Made by a program: the position numbers and the translations under genes. Of a stretch of 64,000 bases of DNA, positions 35,707 to 45,246 are shown in pieces. The notes below the pieces were generated by a model. It ran no database searches. It was not told where the DNA came from and worked only from the letters and a program-made list of their open reading frames with translations. The stretch is from positions 29,239 through 93,238 of the forward strand of contig JBCCGR010000014.1 in assembly GCA_039029195.1 (NCBI GenBank), given 5' to 3'. The first letter of the stretch is position 1. Every line of letters begins with the position of its first letter. The DNA comes from JBCCGR01 sp039029195. Lineage in GTDB: Bacteria > Pseudomonadota > Alphaproteobacteria > Rhizobiales > Rhizobiaceae.

Positions 35707-36609
35707 ATGAGTGATGAACAGGCAAAACGACGGCTAGGTCGCGGATTGGCAGCATTAATTGGCGACGCTGAGCCTATGGTGGCATCGACACAGCCAACAG
35801 GAGTGCCGGCGGATCGCCACGCATCCATTTCAGATCTGGCACCCAATCCTGAAAATCCGCGCAAACTGTTTCGCGATGAAGAACTCAGCGATTTGGCGCA
35901 GTCAATTCGACAACATGGATTGATCCAGCCGATTCTTGTTCGCAATCGCCCCGGACCGACTGGTTCTCAGTTCGAGATTATTGCGGGCGAGCGCCGCTGG
36001 CGAGCTGCACAAATGGCACAGCTTGACAGTGTACCAATCATTATCCGTGATGTTGATGATCGGCAGTCTCTCGAACTCGCTATCATCGAGAATGTGCAGC
36101 GGAGCGACCTTGATGCCGTTGAAGAAGCCCAGGGCTATCAGAGACTGATTGTAGAGCACGACTATACACAGAATGATCTGGCAGAAATTATCGGCAAAAG
36201 CCGCAGCCATGTGGCCAACACACTACGACTACTGAAACTTCCTGCGGCGGTTCAGGCGATGATTACGTCGGGTTCACTCTCTGCCGGACACGCACGGACA
36301 TTGGTGACCGCTGAAAACCCAGAGGTGCTGGCAAAATCAATTGTCGATGGTGGACTGTCGGTGCGACAGGCCGAAAAATTGGCGACGCAAACACAGGAAA
36401 GCCAAGATGCGTCCAAGAGCCATCGTGTTGCGTCAAAAGACTCAGCACTAGAGAAAGATGCCGATACACTTGCCTTGGAAAAGACTCTGAGTGATTTGTT
36501 GGGTCTTAACGTCAATATAAATCACAAGACCAGCGGTGGTGGCGATGTAAGAATCAAATATAGCTCACTCGAGCAACTGGATTTGATTTGCAAGAAACTG
36601 ATGAACTAG
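35707..36609 (+). CDS. parB: Chromosome partitioning CTPase ParB (Spo0J)
   Basis: 300 residues. The N-terminal RRLGRGLAALIGD is the ParA-contact segment. The CTP-binding/Noc domain contains NPRKLFRDEELSDLAQSIRQ and GERRWRAAQMA (Arg patch), and the HTH region is TQNDLAEIIGKSRSHVANTLRLLKL. The C-terminal dimerisation domain ends the protein. It spreads from the parS sites mapped upstream. The gene is convergent with holA, with 21 bp between the stops. Confidence 0.96.
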   Translation: MSDEQAKRRLGRGLAALIGDAEPMVASTQPTGVPADRHASISDLAPNPENPRKLFRDEELSDLAQSIRQHGLIQPILVRNRPGPTGSQFEIIAGERRWRAAQMAQLDSVPIIIRDVDDRQSLELAIIENVQRSDLDAVEEAQGYQRLIVEHDYTQNDLAEIIGKSRSHVANTLRLLKLPAAVQAMITSGSLSAGHARTLVTAENPEVLAKSIVDGGLSVRQAEKLATQTQESQDASKSHRVASKDSALEKDADTLALEKTLSDLLGLNVNINHKTSGGGDVRIKYSSLEQLDLICKKLMN

Positions 36610-36630
36610 ATTGGCAGCCAGTTTTATTCG

Positions 36631-37671
36631 TTACAGAAACCGTTTTCTCTTCAATGCCAGAATCAGACCGACTGATTGTTCACTTAATAGAACCTCTGCA
36701 AGACCTGCATTTCTCCGCAAACTAAGATTGAGGGTGTCGATCCTGAACAGTGCTTCATTTAGAAGCTCTAGGGACCAGCTGTTGATCGCTTGTGTAAGAA
36801 GCGGCTTTCGTTTGAAGTTTGGCGGTGGGCGCATGGCGCCGATGGCTGCCTGAGCCGAAAGTCCCTTTGTCTCCATTGCCGATCGGGCTCGGTGCAACAT
36901 CTGAAAATGCCTCAGTAGGGAACCTGCCACAACTGTTGGATGTGTACCAGCCTGCAGCAGCCGAAGCAGAGTTGTGATGGCCAGCGTTAAGTTGCCAGTG
37001 GCCGTCGCATCGATGTATGTGTCGGTGGCAAGCGCCGAAGCGTCACCGACAATTGCAAGTACATCATCATCGGTAATCGCTGTTTTGTCCTTTGCGTAGA
37101 GGCAGAGTTTTTGCACTTCACTCCGCGACGCCAGGCGATTGCTGCCCAGCAGAGACGTCAACAACTGTCTGGCCTCTGGTTCAATTGTCAGACTGGACCT
37201 GTGAAGTTCCTGTTCTATCACCTGATCAAGGGCTTTGGCTTCATCCTGAAAACAGGGAAGCGCCATGCCCGATTTAGAACGCTCGACTTTGGTTCGAAGC
37301 GGTGAGGATTTCTTGAGATCACCAGCCTCCAGAAGCAAAAAGGCATCATCCGGAGGTTGATCCAAAACCATTTGAACAGCCGCGGACAGATTTTTCTGGG
37401 TTGATCCACGAACCCAGATCAGCCGCTTTCCGCCAAACATTCCGATTGTGTTGGCTTCATCAGCAATCCGCAGCTTGTCTGATGCGGCGCTCTCTGCATC
37501 TATCGAAATTAGAGAGAAGGGATCATTGAGATCGACGCCGGATTTGTCGGCAAACTGCTTTGCCCGTTCGGCAACCAAGCCAGTGTCGGGTCCATAGATG
37601 AGAATTGTTTTGAAAGTTGGATCTGGCCGGTTCAGAAACCGGTCAACCTCATGTGCCTTGCACTGTGCCAT
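36631..37671 (-). CDS. holA: DNA polymerase III delta subunit (clamp-loader)
   Basis: 346 residues. The delta subunit opens the sliding clamp. The start MAQCKAHEVDRFLNRPDPTFKTILIYGPDTGLVAERA matches the alphaproteobacterial HolA N-terminus with its degenerate nucleotide site, and the protein ends with the helical collar domain (FKRKPLLTQAINSWSLELL). ATG 37671 is used; the frame is open further upstream but that would run through lptE. It overlaps the lptE 3' end by 23 bp, the conserved leuS-lptE-holA order. Confidence 0.93.
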   Translation of the reverse strand: MAQCKAHEVDRFLNRPDPTFKTILIYGPDTGLVAERAKQFADKSGVDLNDPFSLISIDAESAASDKLRIADEANTIGMFGGKRLIWVRGSTQKNLSAAVQMVLDQPPDDAFLLLEAGDLKKSSPLRTKVERSKSGMALPCFQDEAKALDQVIEQELHRSSLTIEPEARQLLTSLLGSNRLASRSEVQKLCLYAKDKTAITDDDVLAIVGDASALATDTYIDATATGNLTLAITTLLRLLQAGTHPTVVAGSLLRHFQMLHRARSAMETKGLSAQAAIGAMRPPPNFKRKPLLTQAINSWSLELLNEALFRIDTLNLSLRRNAGLAEVLLSEQSVGLILALKRKRFL

Positions 37672-38224
37672 CGGGCTGTGAACCGGTCGGCGGATTAGGA
37701 TCTTCAATGTGTGCAGCAATGGCGTATTGCAGCAGTTGAGCCAGCTCTTTTGCCGCTCTGTTCTCGGCATCTCTTTCGGCGCGCTGATTGGCAAAACTCT
37801 GTGTCGTCCGATCATAGGATGCGATGGCTCGACGCGTGCCGGAACCAATAATCCGCCCCTCGGAGGATGATCGAACGGTATAGCTCGCGGTAACAGTCAC
37901 TTGAGCAGATGTTGGCGACTGAGTTTGGGTGAGTACTGACAAATCCTGCGAGAAGGACGTCACATTGAGCGTCACGGAATAGTCGGTATTTGCCGGTTCA
38001 CCGCCACCATTGATCGAAAACACAAGCTGATTACGCACCTGTTGCGCAACGCGGGTGGAAACCGGAGAAATCTCGACATTGGAGAGCTTGTTGGTGGCAA
38101 CGCCGGGACCCGACGAAGAATTCACCTTTGGATTCAAAGGTTCGACCGTACATCCGGCAACGGCCAAAAAGCCCATCAGTGCTAAGCTTGTTGCAGCAAA
38201 CTGCCTAGACAACCACATTGACAA
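37649..38224 (-). CDS. lptE: LPS-assembly lipoprotein LptE
   Basis: 191 residues. LptE plugs the LptD barrel and helps place LPS in the outer membrane. A lipoprotein signal is clear: basic start, hydrophobic SLALMGFLAVAGC with the lipidated Cys25. The rest shows the LptE-type low-conservation beta pattern with DYSVTLNVTSFSQDLSVL and VTASYTVRSSSEGRIIGSGT. The assignment rests mostly on the signal, size and the leuS-lptE-holA position. Its start overlaps the leuS 3' end by 20 bp. Confidence 0.88.
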   Translation of the reverse strand: MSMWLSRQFAATSLALMGFLAVAGCTVEPLNPKVNSSSGPGVATNKLSNVEISPVSTRVAQQVRNQLVFSINGGGEPANTDYSVTLNVTSFSQDLSVLTQTQSPTSAQVTVTASYTVRSSSEGRIIGSGTRRAIASYDRTTQSFANQRAERDAENRAAKELAQLLQYAIAAHIEDPNPPTGSQPDGTVQGT

Positions 38225-40811
38225 TCCTTTTTGGCACCACGATCACGCGTTTCGGTGCTTTACCAGACAGCGCGGCCTGAACAAAATCAAGTTCAAGAAC
38301 ACGAGCTTCAATTGCATCCTTCGGTTCGTCAACGGCAATGGTCAAGTCGCCACGCTTTTTGCCGTTAATCTGGACGGGGATTGAGATGGACTCTTCCCGG
38401 ACCAGTTCCGGATCGGCTTCTGGCCATGCAGTTGCACTCACCATCTGATTCTCGCCCATGGCTTTCCAGCACTCTTCCGCCAAATGAGGCATCATGGGTG
38501 TGAACATCTGGATCAACATCATTATGCTGGTGCGCAAGGCTGCGCCACCGGCCATATCATCGGTATTCAGCTTTCGTTGCGCTTGCTCAAGTGTGTTGGT
38601 CAGCGTGTGAAGCTGCGCCACCGCGCTGTTGAAGCGCAATTCGGAGATCATTTCATCGACCCGAGCCAGCGTTTGATGAGTCTGGCGTAAGACTACGAAG
38701 GCAATTCCCTCATTGGGAGCTGTCGCTGCAGCATCACCGGCTTTACGAGCTGCAACATCGTTCACCAGCCGCCAAAGTCGCTGCACAAAGCGATGAGATC
38801 CTTCGACACCTGCTTCAGTCCAGATCACGTCGCGATCAGGGGGCGAATCAGACAGTACAAACCAGCGCGCGGTATCGGCGCCAAAGGTTTCCAGAATATC
38901 TTCAGGATCAACCGTGTTGCGTTTGGACTTCGACATTTTCTCAATGCCGCCAATGGTCACTTCGGCGCCGTTGTCAATCCGGTGCGCTTTGCGGCCAGAC
39001 TCTGACTCCGTCACCGAGACTTCAATGGGAGAGAGCCACGACCCATCGGCATCTCGGTAGGTTTCGTGAACCACCATGCCCTGGGTGAACAGACCAGCGA
39101 ATGGCTCCTTGAGATCGCAATGGCCGGTGATTTTCATCGCTCTTGTATAGAAGCGCGAATAAAGCAGATGCAAAATGGCATGCTCAATGCCGCCGATATA
39201 CTGGTCGACGGGCAACCAGTAGTTTGCGGCCTCCAGATCTGTGGGAGCCTCGGCATCCGGCTGCGAAAACCTCAAAAAATACCATGAAGAATCGACAAAG
39301 GTGTCCATGGTGTCGGTTTCGCGACGCCCGGGTTTACCGCATTTTGGACAATCAACATCTCGCCATGTTGGGTGATGATCGAGCGGATTGCCTGGGGTAT
39401 CAAGCATTACGTCGTCGGGAAGTGTGACTGGAAGATCAGTCTCGGGAACGGGCACCGTTCCGCAATCTTCACAATGAATGATCGGGATCGGACAACCCCA
39501 ATACCGTTGCCGCGAAACACCCCAATCCCGCAACCGGTAGCGTGTAACACTCCGACCTCTGCCCTTTTGTTCAAACCAGGCGATGGTTTCTTCTATGGCA
39601 TCATTGCTGGTGGCTTCTGTCACACCAGCAAAGTGTTCTTGATAGATCACCTTGTCGGTTTTGGGGGGAACCAGAGCCTCGTTTTCAACATCCCCCATTT
39701 CTCCGGGCATATGAAACGCGTTTCGAACGTCCAGGCCATATTTGCGGGCAAAATCCAGATCGCGCTGATCATGCGCCGGACAACCGAACACAGCACCAGT
39801 CCCGTAGTCCATGAGTACAAAGTTGCCAATCCAGACAGGTAGTGTCCGATCTTCAGAAGGATGCTTTACGGACAATCCGGTGTTGAAGCCCAGCTTTTCA
39901 CCCGCTTCAATGACGGCTTCAGAGGTTCCGGTTCGTCGACACTGTGCATTGAACTCAGCCAGAATGTTGTTTTCGCTTTCAAGAGCAATGGACAGCGGGT
40001 GGTCCGGCGAAATCGCAATGAAGCTTGCCCCATGCAGCGTGTCAGGACGCGTTGAATAGCAGTCTATTGCTTCGAAACCGGACACATCATCTGCCAGCTC
40101 AAACGGGATCTCAATGCCGCGGGAGCGACCGATCCAGTTCTTTTGCATCAATCGAACTTTTTCAGGCCAGCGATCGAGATCACCAATCGCGTCGAGCAGT
40201 TCCTCACTGAAGTCGCTGATTTTGAAAAACCATTGCACCAGATCACGCTGTTCAACCGGAGCGCCGGAGCGCCAGCCGCAACCATCGATCACCTGTTCGT
40301 TGGCAAGGACCGTCTGATCCACCGGATCCCAATTGACCCGGGACTCCTTGCGATAGGCCAGTCCGGCATTCAGAAAATCAAGAAACAGCTTTTGCTGGTG
40401 CTCATAATAAGTGGCATCGCAGGTTGCGAACTCACGCTTCCAGTCCAGCGAAAGACCCATGAGCTTGAGCTGACGCCGCATCGCGTCGATGTTTTCGTAG
40501 GTCCAGCCCTTAGGGTGGGTATTGTTTTGCATAGCCGCATTTTCTGCTGGCATGCCAAAAGCGTCCCAACCCATTGGATGGAGCACTTGAAACCCTTTGG
40601 CCCGTTTGTAGCGCGCAATCACATCACCCATCGTGTAGTTGCGAACGTGGCCGATGTGGATGCGTCCCGACGGGTAGGGAAACATCTCCAGAACGTAGTA
40701 TTTCGGCTTGCTGGAATCGACTTTCAGCGGGGTCTCAAAGAGCGCAGCCTGCTCCCACTTCCCCTGCCAGTGAGCCTCTGCCACGCGGGCATTGTAACGT
40801 TCGCTTGCCAT
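38205..40811 (-). CDS. leuS: Leucyl-tRNA synthetase
   Basis: 868 residues, class I synthetase of the bacterial type. The HIGH motif is in MFPYPSGRIHIGHVRNYTMGD, the CP1 editing domain includes the T-rich CYSTRPDTLHGASF loop, and the KMSKS motif reads KMSKSKRNTVDPEDIL. The zinc-site region CPKCGKPGRRETDTMDTFVDSSWYFLR is present. It ends with the C-terminal VVVPKRIVNVVV. It heads the leuS-lptE-holA operon and diverges from the YggS gene across 112 bp. Confidence 0.97.
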   Translation of the reverse strand: MASERYNARVAEAHWQGKWEQAALFETPLKVDSSKPKYYVLEMFPYPSGRIHIGHVRNYTMGDVIARYKRAKGFQVLHPMGWDAFGMPAENAAMQNNTHPKGWTYENIDAMRRQLKLMGLSLDWKREFATCDATYYEHQQKLFLDFLNAGLAYRKESRVNWDPVDQTVLANEQVIDGCGWRSGAPVEQRDLVQWFFKISDFSEELLDAIGDLDRWPEKVRLMQKNWIGRSRGIEIPFELADDVSGFEAIDCYSTRPDTLHGASFIAISPDHPLSIALESENNILAEFNAQCRRTGTSEAVIEAGEKLGFNTGLSVKHPSEDRTLPVWIGNFVLMDYGTGAVFGCPAHDQRDLDFARKYGLDVRNAFHMPGEMGDVENEALVPPKTDKVIYQEHFAGVTEATSNDAIEETIAWFEQKGRGRSVTRYRLRDWGVSRQRYWGCPIPIIHCEDCGTVPVPETDLPVTLPDDVMLDTPGNPLDHHPTWRDVDCPKCGKPGRRETDTMDTFVDSSWYFLRFSQPDAEAPTDLEAANYWLPVDQYIGGIEHAILHLLYSRFYTRAMKITGHCDLKEPFAGLFTQGMVVHETYRDADGSWLSPIEVSVTESESGRKAHRIDNGAEVTIGGIEKMSKSKRNTVDPEDILETFGADTARWFVLSDSPPDRDVIWTEAGVEGSHRFVQRLWRLVNDVAARKAGDAAATAPNEGIAFVVLRQTHQTLARVDEMISELRFNSAVAQLHTLTNTLEQAQRKLNTDDMAGGAALRTSIMMLIQMFTPMMPHLAEECWKAMGENQMVSATAWPEADPELVREESISIPVQINGKKRGDLTIAVDEPKDAIEARVLELDFVQAALSGKAPKRVIVVPKRIVNVVV

Positions 40812-40923
40812 TGATGAATACTTGTTTGAAAACGAGCCGGATAGTCGGGCGATTTGATTTCCTTGTGTTCCGAAAGGGACGGCAGGTCAACACCCCTTAA
40901 AGGCGCCGCCAAATGAACATCAG

Positions 40924-41616
40924 GTGGAATTTGTGACAGAATCTGAAGAACGATATCGCTCTGTGGTTTCATCCGTTGCGGTCGCAACCTCCAAGAACGA
41001 GCGATCGCCATCTGACGTAGAGCTTATCGCCGTTTCCAAAACCTTTGATGCAGATCATATTCGCCCGGTGATTGAGGCTGGACATCGGATGTTTGGTGAA
41101 AATCGGGTCCAGGAATCCCAGTCCAAATGGCCGGACCTGAAGCAAGAGTTTCCGGATGTGCAACTTCACTTGATCGGCCCGCTGCAGTCCAACAAGACTG
41201 CTGATGCGGTCCGACTGTTTGATGTGATACAAACAATTGATCGGGAAAAAATAGCTGTCGCTGTTTCCAAAGAGATGAAAAAGCAGAACAGGCACCTGAA
41301 ACTGTTTGTTCAAATCAATACAGGAAACGAGCCTCAAAAAGCCGGCGTTTCTCCCCTGGAAGCAGATGATTTTATGTCGCGGTGCAGAACGGAACATGGG
41401 TTGGAAGTCGTCGGCCTGATGTGCATTCCCCCGGCAGACGAAAACCCCGGGCCGCACTTTGCGCTTCTTGCCGAGATTGCGAAGCGTAACGAACTCTCCC
41501 AGCTTTCGATGGGAATGTCGGCCGACTATGAAGAGGCCATAGCGTTTGGCGCGACCCATGTGAGGGTGGGAAGTGCCATATTTGGAACACGCACCATGCG
41601 CATACATTTAGATTAA
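40924..41616 (+). CDS. YggS-family PLP-binding homeostasis protein
   Basis: 230 residues of the PLPBP family (fold type III, alanine-racemase-like barrel, no known catalysis) that controls free pyridoxal phosphate. The PLP lysine is in VELIAVSKTFDADHIRP (Lys39). GENRVQESQSKWPDL and the C-terminal LSMGMSADYEEAIAFGATHVRVGSAIFG block are diagnostic. Start GTG 40924 is used; GTG 40933 is an alternative. Confidence 0.92.
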   Translation: MEFVTESEERYRSVVSSVAVATSKNERSPSDVELIAVSKTFDADHIRPVIEAGHRMFGENRVQESQSKWPDLKQEFPDVQLHLIGPLQSNKTADAVRLFDVIQTIDREKIAVAVSKEMKKQNRHLKLFVQINTGNEPQKAGVSPLEADDFMSRCRTEHGLEVVGLMCIPPADENPGPHFALLAEIAKRNELSQLSMGMSADYEEAIAFGATHVRVGSAIFGTRTMRIHLD

Positions 41617-41724
41617 TCAGCCGCTTGATGTGATCGATCGCATTGATGGACGTGTCAATTGTGTAGCGTGATCTGTTTTCTGTCTGTAAAAGCGGCCTTA
41701 AGGGCGAGCGAAACTCATTTCAGA

Positions 41725-43686
41725 ATGACACCGGATTCAAATCAGTCTGTGCGGGAGCAATTTGCCAGTAAGCCCGGCTTGCTGAGCAAAATGCATGCAT
41801 GGATTTTCGGCCTTAGCCGGGGACAAAAGAGAATCTTTCTTCTCGTGTCAGACATTGTCATTCTGTCTGGCGCACTTTGGGTCGGATTGGCTCTGCGATA
41901 CGGGACCATATCGGTGTTCGCGCTTGAACGCTTCATTTGGGTGTTCTTTGCGTTGCCGCTGGTTGGGGTCGCCGTTTTCTGGCGACTGGGACTTTACAAC
42001 ACACTGCTTCGCTCGATGGAGGCGCGGGCGATTGCCATACTGTCCGCGGGCTCATTTGCCCTGGCACTGTTTCTGTTTGTGTCCGGTCTGATTGACAACA
42101 GGGTACGATACCCAAGATCGCTACCAGCAATTTATGGCCTTCTGGTCTTCGTCTCCATTGGCGGGCTACGGGTTATCCTGCGCACATATTACCGGCATCT
42201 CATGTCGACCGTTTTCCAGAAAATGCCGGTTCTCATCTACGGAGCCGGTACGGTTGGGACTCAACTTGCCTCCATCATCAAGACCGGACAGGAATTCGAA
42301 GTTGTGGGATTTCTGGATGATGATCCGGCACTGAAGCGAAATTATATCGGCGGTCTGCGGGTTCACAGCCCGTCAAAAGCGATGTCCCTGATAGAACGGT
42401 ACAGCGTTAAACGAATTCTGCTGGCATCTCACCGAATTGGACCGGGTCAGAAGAAAGGTCTCATTGAACGCATCAGTGGTGCTGATGTTGAAATTCAAAC
42501 GGTCCCGAAACCCTCAGACATTATCAGTGGGCGCCTGGCGATTGACCAGTTGCGTGAAGTGCGCATTGAAGATCTGCTGGGGCGGGAGCCGGTTCCACCG
42601 ATCCCTTCTTTGTTCAGCGAAGCACTTAAAGACAAGTCAATCCTGGTAACCGGGGCTGGCGGTTCAATCGGATCAGAGATCTGCCGCCAAATTCTGACTG
42701 TTCAGCCAAAAAGGGCGGTGTTTGTCGATTCCAGTGAACTCGCGCTCTATCAGCTTGAACAATGGCTTGGCTCCAAACTCGGTTCTGATGTCGCGGATTC
42801 ATGCGCCTATGTGCTCGCCAATGTGCTCGACCAAAAGCACCTGAAAAACCTGTTCGATGAGCACAGCTTCGACATTGTTTTTCACGCTGCAGCCTACAAG
42901 CATGTTCCGATGCTGGAGAAGAACGAGTGTGAGGGTGTTCGCAACAATGTTTTTGGCACTAGGAACATTGCAGAGCTGGCCATCGATTCGGGAGTGGAAC
43001 GGTTCGTTCTTGTTTCGAGCGACAAGGCCGTTCGCCCAGCCAACGTCATGGGCGCCTCCAAGCGGCTGGCGGAAATCGTCATTCAAAATCTCCAAAGAAA
43101 ATCCAATGCGACGATCTTCACCATGGTGCGTTTTGGTAACGTGCTAGGCTCGTCCGGATCGGTTTTGCCGCTCTTCAAACGCCAAATTGAAAAGGGTGGG
43201 CCGGTCACCGTCACGCACCAGAACATGCGTCGTTACTTCATGACCATTTCGGAAGCATCCCAGCTCGTCATTCAGGCAGGGTCTATGGCGGAGGGCGGAG
43301 AAGTCTATGTTCTTGAGATGGGTGAGCCGGTTAATATCAACGATCTTGCACGGCTAATGATCAGGCTGTCAGGCCGAACGATCAAAGATGGCGAAAACCC
43401 AGCCGGTGAAATTGAAATCCATTATTCCGGGCTACGACCCGGTGAAAAAATGTACGAAGAATTGCTGATTGATGACACGGTTATTGAAACCAACCATCCG
43501 AAAATCATGCGCGCCAACGAACGATCACTTTCAGACGATGATCTCACCAATGCGCTTCAGCAACTGGAGACGGCGATTGGCGAACGCAACGACGCTGCAG
43601 TGCGTGCAATTCTGGAAGAAACCATTGAGGGATATCCTCACATTGAGGACCGTGGTGAGGAGCTGTCATCTGCAGCAGCAGAGTAG
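41725..43686 (+). CDS. Membrane NDP-sugar 4,6-dehydratase/epimerase (CapD/WbpM/PglF family)
   Basis: 653 residues. Four N-terminal membrane helices (about 35-150) come first, then a CoA-binding-like Rossmann domain (VLIYGAGTVGTQLASII) and the SDR domain starting with VTGAGGSIGSEICRQIL near residue 307. The AYKHVPMLE motif and SSDKAVRPANVMGASKR mark UDP-GlcNAc 4,6-dehydratases of the WbpM/PglF type, which begin synthesis of bacillosamine- or fucosamine-type sugars for surface glycans. ATG 41725 is chosen over TTG 41659. It is convergent with the ManC gene (15 bp between stops), another surface-sugar enzyme. Confidence 0.88.
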   Translation: MTPDSNQSVREQFASKPGLLSKMHAWIFGLSRGQKRIFLLVSDIVILSGALWVGLALRYGTISVFALERFIWVFFALPLVGVAVFWRLGLYNTLLRSMEARAIAILSAGSFALALFLFVSGLIDNRVRYPRSLPAIYGLLVFVSIGGLRVILRTYYRHLMSTVFQKMPVLIYGAGTVGTQLASIIKTGQEFEVVGFLDDDPALKRNYIGGLRVHSPSKAMSLIERYSVKRILLASHRIGPGQKKGLIERISGADVEIQTVPKPSDIISGRLAIDQLREVRIEDLLGREPVPPIPSLFSEALKDKSILVTGAGGSIGSEICRQILTVQPKRAVFVDSSELALYQLEQWLGSKLGSDVADSCAYVLANVLDQKHLKNLFDEHSFDIVFHAAAYKHVPMLEKNECEGVRNNVFGTRNIAELAIDSGVERFVLVSSDKAVRPANVMGASKRLAEIVIQNLQRKSNATIFTMVRFGNVLGSSGSVLPLFKRQIEKGGPVTVTHQNMRRYFMTISEASQLVIQAGSMAEGGEVYVLEMGEPVNINDLARLMIRLSGRTIKDGENPAGEIEIHYSGLRPGEKMYEELLIDDTVIETNHPKIMRANERSLSDDDLTNALQQLETAIGERNDAAVRAILEETIEGYPHIEDRGEELSSAAAE

Positions 43687-43701
43687 CCAGGTGGTTTCGA
43701 A

Positions 43702-45138
43702 TCAGGAGGCTGATGCGTCAGCCGGAACTGCTTCACGATTGTAGATGTCCTCAAGGCGAATGATATCATCTTCTCCAAGATAAGTGCCGGTCTGAACTTC
43801 AATCAGAACAACAGGCACTTTGCCCGGATTTTCGAGGCGGTGAACCTCACCAAGCGGTATGTAGACCGATTCATTTTCTGCAAGCAGTCGCGCTTCACTC
43901 CCAACTGTCACACGTGCCGTTCCTTCGACAACCACCCAATGCTCGGAGCGGTGATGGTGTTTCTGCAGTGAAAGCGTTCCGCCCTGCTTCACGATAATGC
44001 GTTTGACCTGAAATCTCTGGCCAAGTGCCAGGGTTTCAAAGGACCCCCAGGGGCGCTCGACACGGGTGTGATGAACAGCCTCCCGACGACCCTGAGCCTT
44101 CAACTGATCGAATATGTGCTTCACATTCTGGGTTACACTGCGATCCGCGACGAGCACTGCATCCGGCGTTTCGACAATCGCAAGGTCCCTCGTGCCAACG
44201 CACGCAACAAGTCGACTTTGAGCGTTGACATAGGAGTTTTCCATTCCGTGACCGACCACGTCGCCAAGGAGCACGTTGCCGTCGCTGTCTTTGTCGCCGA
44301 GCTTCAGCATGGCATCCCATGAACCGATGTCAGACCAGTTTAGCGCGACCGGAATGACGGCTGCCTTGTCTGTTCTCTCCATGACGGCGTAGTCGATGGA
44401 AACGTTTGGGCAGGCCTTGAAAGCCGGAATGGATGGCCGGATGAAGTCCATATCGTTTATGGCATCATCCATCGCCGCAGCAGATGCCGAATAGATTTCT
44501 GGTTCGAACGCCTTGAGTTCCTCAAGATAGGTGCTGGCCTTCATTAGAAAGATACCGGCATTCCATAAAAACCCGCCATTCTCCAGCATTGCTTCAGCAC
44601 CAGCACGATCCGGCTTTTCGACAAAGCTGCGAACCACATGAACGGCGGACTGGGAAAGTTGGTCCCCCTGTTCAACATAGCCAAAACCGGTTTCGGGGCG
44701 ATCGGGTGCAATTCCAAATGTAACGAGATACCCCTCTTGTGCCGCCTGCTTTGCCTCTTCGATGGCGGAGAGAAGAACACCAGGATCGGTGATGACGTGG
44801 TCTGCCGGGCAACAAAGGATCAACCCGTCAGGATCCTGCCGATTGACAAGATGCGCGGCCAGCGCAATTGCAGGAGCGGTGGAGCGCGCCGCCGGTTCAA
44901 GGATCAAGGCCGAGAGGCTGATTTCTGCGTCCGCCATTGCGGCTGCTGCATGAAAACGATGAGCTTCGCCGGCAACAATGATGGGATCGTTGAAGCCGTC
45001 GCCGCGCGTGCGGCGGGCGGTTTCAACAATCATCGGTGCATCGCCATGCAGATTGAGAAATTGCTTGGGATTGTCTGATCGAGACAGCGGCCAAAGGCGT
45101 GATCCCGTGCCACCTGACAAGATAACCGGCGTAGTCAT
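43702..45138 (-). CDS. Mannose-1-phosphate guanylyltransferase / mannose-6-phosphate isomerase (ManC/AlgA type)
   Basis: 478 residues, bifunctional by family. The N-terminal nucleotidyltransferase domain starts with VILSGGTGSRLWPLSR and has the FVEKPDRAGAEAML block. The C-terminal cupin domain carries ERPWGSFETLALGQRFQVK and the metal-binding KHHHRSEHWVVVEGTA. It makes GDP-mannose for polysaccharides. It lies 108 bp downstream of the MttB copy 2 operon on the same strand, so it may receive read-through, but its role is unrelated. Confidence 0.94.
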   Translation of the reverse strand: MTTPVILSGGTGSRLWPLSRSDNPKQFLNLHGDAPMIVETARRTRGDGFNDPIIVAGEAHRFHAAAAMADAEISLSALILEPAARSTAPAIALAAHLVNRQDPDGLILCCPADHVITDPGVLLSAIEEAKQAAQEGYLVTFGIAPDRPETGFGYVEQGDQLSQSAVHVVRSFVEKPDRAGAEAMLENGGFLWNAGIFLMKASTYLEELKAFEPEIYSASAAAMDDAINDMDFIRPSIPAFKACPNVSIDYAVMERTDKAAVIPVALNWSDIGSWDAMLKLGDKDSDGNVLLGDVVGHGMENSYVNAQSRLVACVGTRDLAIVETPDAVLVADRSVTQNVKHIFDQLKAQGRREAVHHTRVERPWGSFETLALGQRFQVKRIIVKQGGTLSLQKHHHRSEHWVVVEGTARVTVGSEARLLAENESVYIPLGEVHRLENPGKVPVVLIEVQTGTYLGEDDIIRLEDIYNREAVPADASAS

Positions 45139-45246
45139 GACGACATCCTGTTTGTGCCGCCCTGCAATAGAGGACGGTCATTGATCATTTACAAACAGTT
45201 ATCCTCAATTCGGTGAAATTTCGTTAAGCTGCCCCCGAAATCAGGG

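Noticed and set aside
40143..40814. A 223-residue plus-strand frame antisense to leuS
   Set aside because: The leuS reading is unmistakable (HIGH and KMSKS motifs), and the antisense frame has Arg/His-rich composition typical of shadow frames.
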